From: DLAJ01 sp023663615
GTDB lineage: Bacteria; Bacillota; Clostridia; Lachnospirales; Lachnospiraceae
Length of the DNA stretch: 64,000 nucleotides
NCBI GenBank assembly: GCA_023663615.1
Contig: JAMPHA010000002.1
Coordinates: 86,231-150,230, forward strand
Direction of reading: 5' to 3'
This document shows, one piece after another, positions 62,201-64,000 of the stretch. Position numbers and translations under genes: made by a program. Numbering within the stretch: position 1 is the stretch's first letter; the number at the start of each line of letters is the position of its first letter. Below the pieces are notes generated by a model. The model was not told where the DNA came from. It ran no database searches and worked only from the letters and a program-made list of their open reading frames with translations.

Positions 62201-63919
62201 TGCGCACTTATTGGACAACGCCTTGCTTGCCGACACGATAATATAGTATGGAAGAATCTCTTTATCAGCCGCTGATTTTTCTCTTCGGTTTGCTATGATC
62301 TTTCCCATTTCTATGGAAAGTTCCCTCAGATCATCCTCCGTCAGCGCCAAAAACCTCTTCTTTCCCTCATTATCCCAGACGTGCTGCGCAAACCTCACAA
62401 AAGATAAGTATTTCTCATCCTTCTTTTCATATATGCAGATCAGCTTGATCTCATCATAACTATGCAGCAGCATAAGCTGCATCAATATATGATTCAGCAG
62501 GTTATGAACACCTTCCTCATCACCCACGATCCCAAGCACCCTGCTTTGCATCAGCGATACGCCGATCGGAACGTTCATGAGAAGCCTCTCTTCTCTTTGA
62601 AATGCCAAAAGACTGTCACGCAAAGCATCCGCATCGATAGAAAACCTATCATCGGGGAATTTCAGGTCAGCATACATCGGCAGGTTTCCCGCCCCAAAAC
62701 GCAAATAGAGGAAATCATTTTGCGCCGGAGTCTTGCTCCATAGTTTTCTTTCCCAAAAATCATCCGACGCAGTCACTTCCGTGATGGGCGGGTTATTCTC
62801 ATTGAGCACTTCTTCCTGGAGGGTGATATTGGCTCTTATCTCTTGCCGAAGATTATTCAGATACTTTAGATATTTCTGGTTCCTCTCTGCTTCCTTCTCT
62901 CTATTCCGTTTCCGCTCGCGCTTCCGTATGATGATCGGGAACAATATCATTCCCAGAAGCATGGATATGGACGTTATCATGGTTGGAATCGTGGTCCATG
63001 CGTTTCCGCCGCTTCTTGCGGCATTCACAACAGAAAACATCCCTACCGAAAAAGATGCGACTCCCATGATGAGTGAAGGACCGAGCGTGAGCAGCAGAGG
63101 GGTGTTTTCCCGATCTTCCATCCTTGTGGGGGAATCCACCTGGAGCTCAAGCGGCGTAATCTCCCGCACAAACCGAGGTGATCTGTAATAGCAGGAGGGT
63201 TCTTCCAATTCTAAGATTTCATCATCCACAAACTCATTCTTGTGAAACTCCTTCAGGCAATCCGCATGAACCCGAACTCTTTGATCCGGATTATTCATGG
63301 CAATAAAATCACTGCCCACCACGATCCTAAACCCCAAAATAAATACCGTATCTCCAACATTCAGGCTCACCCGTCCAACGACCCTATGCCTATTCACATA
63401 GGTTCCGTTTGTAGAATGATGATCGCATAACACCCATGCCCCGTTCGTATAAGATAACGTTGCATGATGGGAAGAAACATAAGGCGTAGAAATCACAATC
63501 TGATTCTCCTCTTTTCTTCCGATTTCCAACATCGCATCCTGCGTGACCACATACTTTTTATAAATCCCCCGGTCCTCGGTAGAGGGTTCTGCCAGCAGAA
63601 ATGCCTCTTGTGCATTCTGACCGACAGATACCCGGTACATTTTCCCTTCTTCCAGCTCTATTCTTTTGGTTTCCGACAATCCTGCATAATCCGTGCACAA
63701 ATGATCCTGATTACCAGACTGCCCCTGTGTCTCTTCATAAAGCCTTAACCGTCTGCTCGCTTTTACGACCCACCGTTTCCCCTCATCATCCGCTTCTATT
63801 GCAAGGATTCTGCTGCTGCCCAGCGTTTTTTCATCATCCATGATCCAATACTTTCCTGCTATCTTTTCAGGAAGTTGAACATGAAATATCCTCTGTCCGT
63901 CGATTAAAGTCACTAACAT
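59270..63919 (-). CDS. essC: EssC-type FtsK/SpoIIIE ATPase of type VII secretion
   Basis: The 1549-residue protein has an N-terminal FHA-like domain (MLEIGRKEENQIVIS... DHHSTNGTYVN, about 130-177), two membrane helices (about 276-297 and 311-331), then tandem ATPase domains. The first intact one has Walker A GMTGSGKS (723-730) and Walker B VLIDYKGGG (752-760); the second has GAPGVGKE (1069-1076) and a degenerate ending, and a third, decayed one follows. This is the layout of EssC, the motor and substrate receptor of the Firmicute type VII system. It lacks the first of two FHA repeats typical of staphylococcal EssC, or it is too diverged to see. Start ATG 63919 has AAAGGAG 8 bases upstream. 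It is the first gene of the locus in the window. Confidence 0.92.
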   Translation of the reverse strand: MLVTLIDGQRIFHVQLPEKIAGKYWIMDDEKTLGSSRILAIEADDEGKRWVVKASRRLRLYEETQGQSGNQDHLCTDYAGLSETKRIELEEGKMYRVSVGQNAQEAFLLAEPSTEDRGIYKKYVVTQDAMLEIGRKEENQIVISTPYVSSHHATLSYTNGAWVLCDHHSTNGTYVNRHRVVGRVSLNVGDTVFILGFRIVVGSDFIAMNNPDQRVRVHADCLKEFHKNEFVDDEILELEEPSCYYRSPRFVREITPLELQVDSPTRMEDRENTPLLLTLGPSLIMGVASFSVGMFSVVNAARSGGNAWTTIPTMITSISMLLGMILFPIIIRKRERKRNREKEAERNQKYLKYLNNLRQEIRANITLQEEVLNENNPPITEVTASDDFWERKLWSKTPAQNDFLYLRFGAGNLPMYADLKFPDDRFSIDADALRDSLLAFQREERLLMNVPIGVSLMQSRVLGIVGDEEGVHNLLNHILMQLMLLHSYDEIKLICIYEKKDEKYLSFVRFAQHVWDNEGKKRFLALTEDDLRELSIEMGKIIANRREKSAADKEILPYYIIVSASKALSNKCAFITDVLQNKNLKGFRMICAYDEMKSLPKECSTVVCVNGSQGIMYDTTWNAGVNVNFVQDAVPVKYAQQMIRNMADRQLDLNQGRYDLPDMLTFMDMFGVGKCEHLNISQRWRNNDPVKSLRAPIGVDTNGETFYLDLHEKFHGPHGLVAGMTGSGKSEFIITYILSMAVNYHPDEVAFVLIDYKGGGLTGAFENEHYRLPHLVGTITNLDGAAIMRSILSIKSELRRRQAVFNKARDIANEGTMDIYKYQKMYREGQVDEPIPHLFIVSDEFAELKSQQPEFMDQLISTARIGRSLGVHLILATQKPSGVVNEQIWANSKFKICLKVQDRADSNDMLKRPDAAEIAETGRFYLQVGYNELFELGQSAWAGAAYPDTDKAGTEPDSCIDVLDELGNVVDRMKGQRSVPLQDHGRQIVKIMKYLDQLAESESIKERNLWMPEIPADIRVDELIEKYSYKAADKKGLCAVIGELDDPYNQKQRIFDVNFVEAGNVLIYGAPGVGKEMMLHAMLYSLCKEYTPEELNIYIMDFGTETMRMYESMPHTGSVMIDGEDDKIQNFIRMVDEEIKSRKKLFAKYGGDMGRYNASEKDKAPYILVIVNNYSHFYESYEKYEDIMITHTRECPKYGIYYIFTATNTMAVRYRMLQNFRQMYVMQMNDKADYTSILGNTGGVFPPAIKGRGIVKTDETYVFQAAHVVGEEEDLTGFIGELAESLSRRLGGARARRIAAVPEFISGESMARSMRSFEQVPLGMSCETHDIVSVNAKEKNVLLALAEEGKDALRYAGGIIEMAATALDIRVVVFNGGKELSRILDVEYDLVEEDYEERIVELFNMSVIRNNDYKDTNGHPTKNMPPILVVLHDYEKIKKNLSGDGADKLITMLNKVEGFCNIYFIVCDSYRSANFYYMDEWFSSRCRGEGVWIGSGIENQMRLDITDNRDKIGGKLNAKTGFYVAGGHAEMIRLVMPAGLSGEVLNDEK

Positions 63920-63948
63920 CTCTCTTCTCCTTTGCATTCTTGTTGTTA

Positions 63949-63965
63949 GGCATTTGTTAAATGCC
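63949..63965. repeat. Hairpin upstream of EssC
   Basis: GGCATTT (63949-63955) and AAATGCC (63959-63965) form a 7-bp stem with a three-base loop, 30 bases upstream of the EssC ATG. It could be an operator, a leader hairpin or the end of an upstream gene's terminator; the window ends too soon to decide. Confidence 0.5.
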
Positions 63966-64000
63966 GTTCCCTATTGATTTTACTGGTTTTTCTCGTTGTT

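Overview
The window looks like a chromosome segment from an anaerobic gut-type Firmicute, most likely a Lachnospiraceae-like Clostridium relative. The reasons are the Shine-Dalgarno-led genes with Firmicute-type promoters, a type VII (Ess/Yuk-type) secretion locus with an EssC ATPase and YukD-like protein, and cell-surface glycan genes typical of that group. No rRNA, tRNA, CRISPR array, transposase or integrase was seen. Species is an inference only.

Region 1 (1-3.0 kb) is the edge of a surface-polysaccharide locus: the 5' end of a UDP-sugar dehydrogenase gene (minus) diverges from a family 8 glycosyltransferase and a GtrII-like membrane protein (plus).

Region 2 (30.5 kb down to 3.2 kb, all minus strand) is a contractile injection system (CIS) of the eCIS/Afp/PVC class. 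Reading from its upstream end: a MalT-like STAND regulator with a C-terminal BTAD module, sheath, inner tube, a gp41-like assembly protein overlapping a DUF6760-like frame, a second tube protein, an unknown helical protein, a LysM tube protein, gpD-like hub, gpV-like spike, gp25-like wedge, two J-like baseplate proteins, a tail-protein-I-like protein, a further baseplate-type protein, then two unusual membrane proteins (kinase-like fold; MORN repeats), the Pvc16-like terminator, an unknown beta-rich protein, a DUF4280/PAAR-like tip, a membrane sensor with a degenerate cyclase domain, and the AAA+ ATPase. I found no recognisable tape measure or tail fibre. The most striking signal is a candidate programmed -1 frameshift (A AAT TTT, 6-nt spacer, GC-rich stem) joining the gp41-like protein to the DUF6760-like frame, reminiscent of the tail-assembly frameshift of long-tailed phages. 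Three membrane-spanning accessory proteins suggest a membrane-tethered rather than freely released particle.

Region 3 (30.8-46.6 kb) is a second glycan block. The plus-strand genes are two membrane proteins, a GT4 and a GINT1-like protein. They converge on a minus-strand operon with a GT4, CDP-glucose 4,6-dehydratase, glucose-1-phosphate cytidylyltransferase, a large membrane protein, a polyprenyl-phosphate GT2 and a ThDP enzyme of acetolactate-synthase type; this set suggests a CDP-linked deoxy (possibly branched-chain) sugar. AlgI/AlgJ-type O-acylation genes follow upstream. Since glycan genes also lie left of the CIS, the CIS block appears to sit inside a polysaccharide region.

Region 4 (46.8-63.9 kb, minus strand) is a type VII secretion locus: EssC, YukD-like, two WXG100-like proteins, an SLH/Big2-like lipoprotein, two small helical proteins, a VWA-FHA membrane protein, an FHA protein, two PP2C phosphatases, a transmembrane Ser/Thr kinase and, probably in the same transcript, a membrane metallophosphoesterase and an exported beta-propeller protein. 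EssA, EssB and EsaA are not present. The kinase (kinase, one membrane helix, extracytoplasmic domain) has the topology of EssB but retains catalytic residues, so this could be a phospho-controlled type VII variant.
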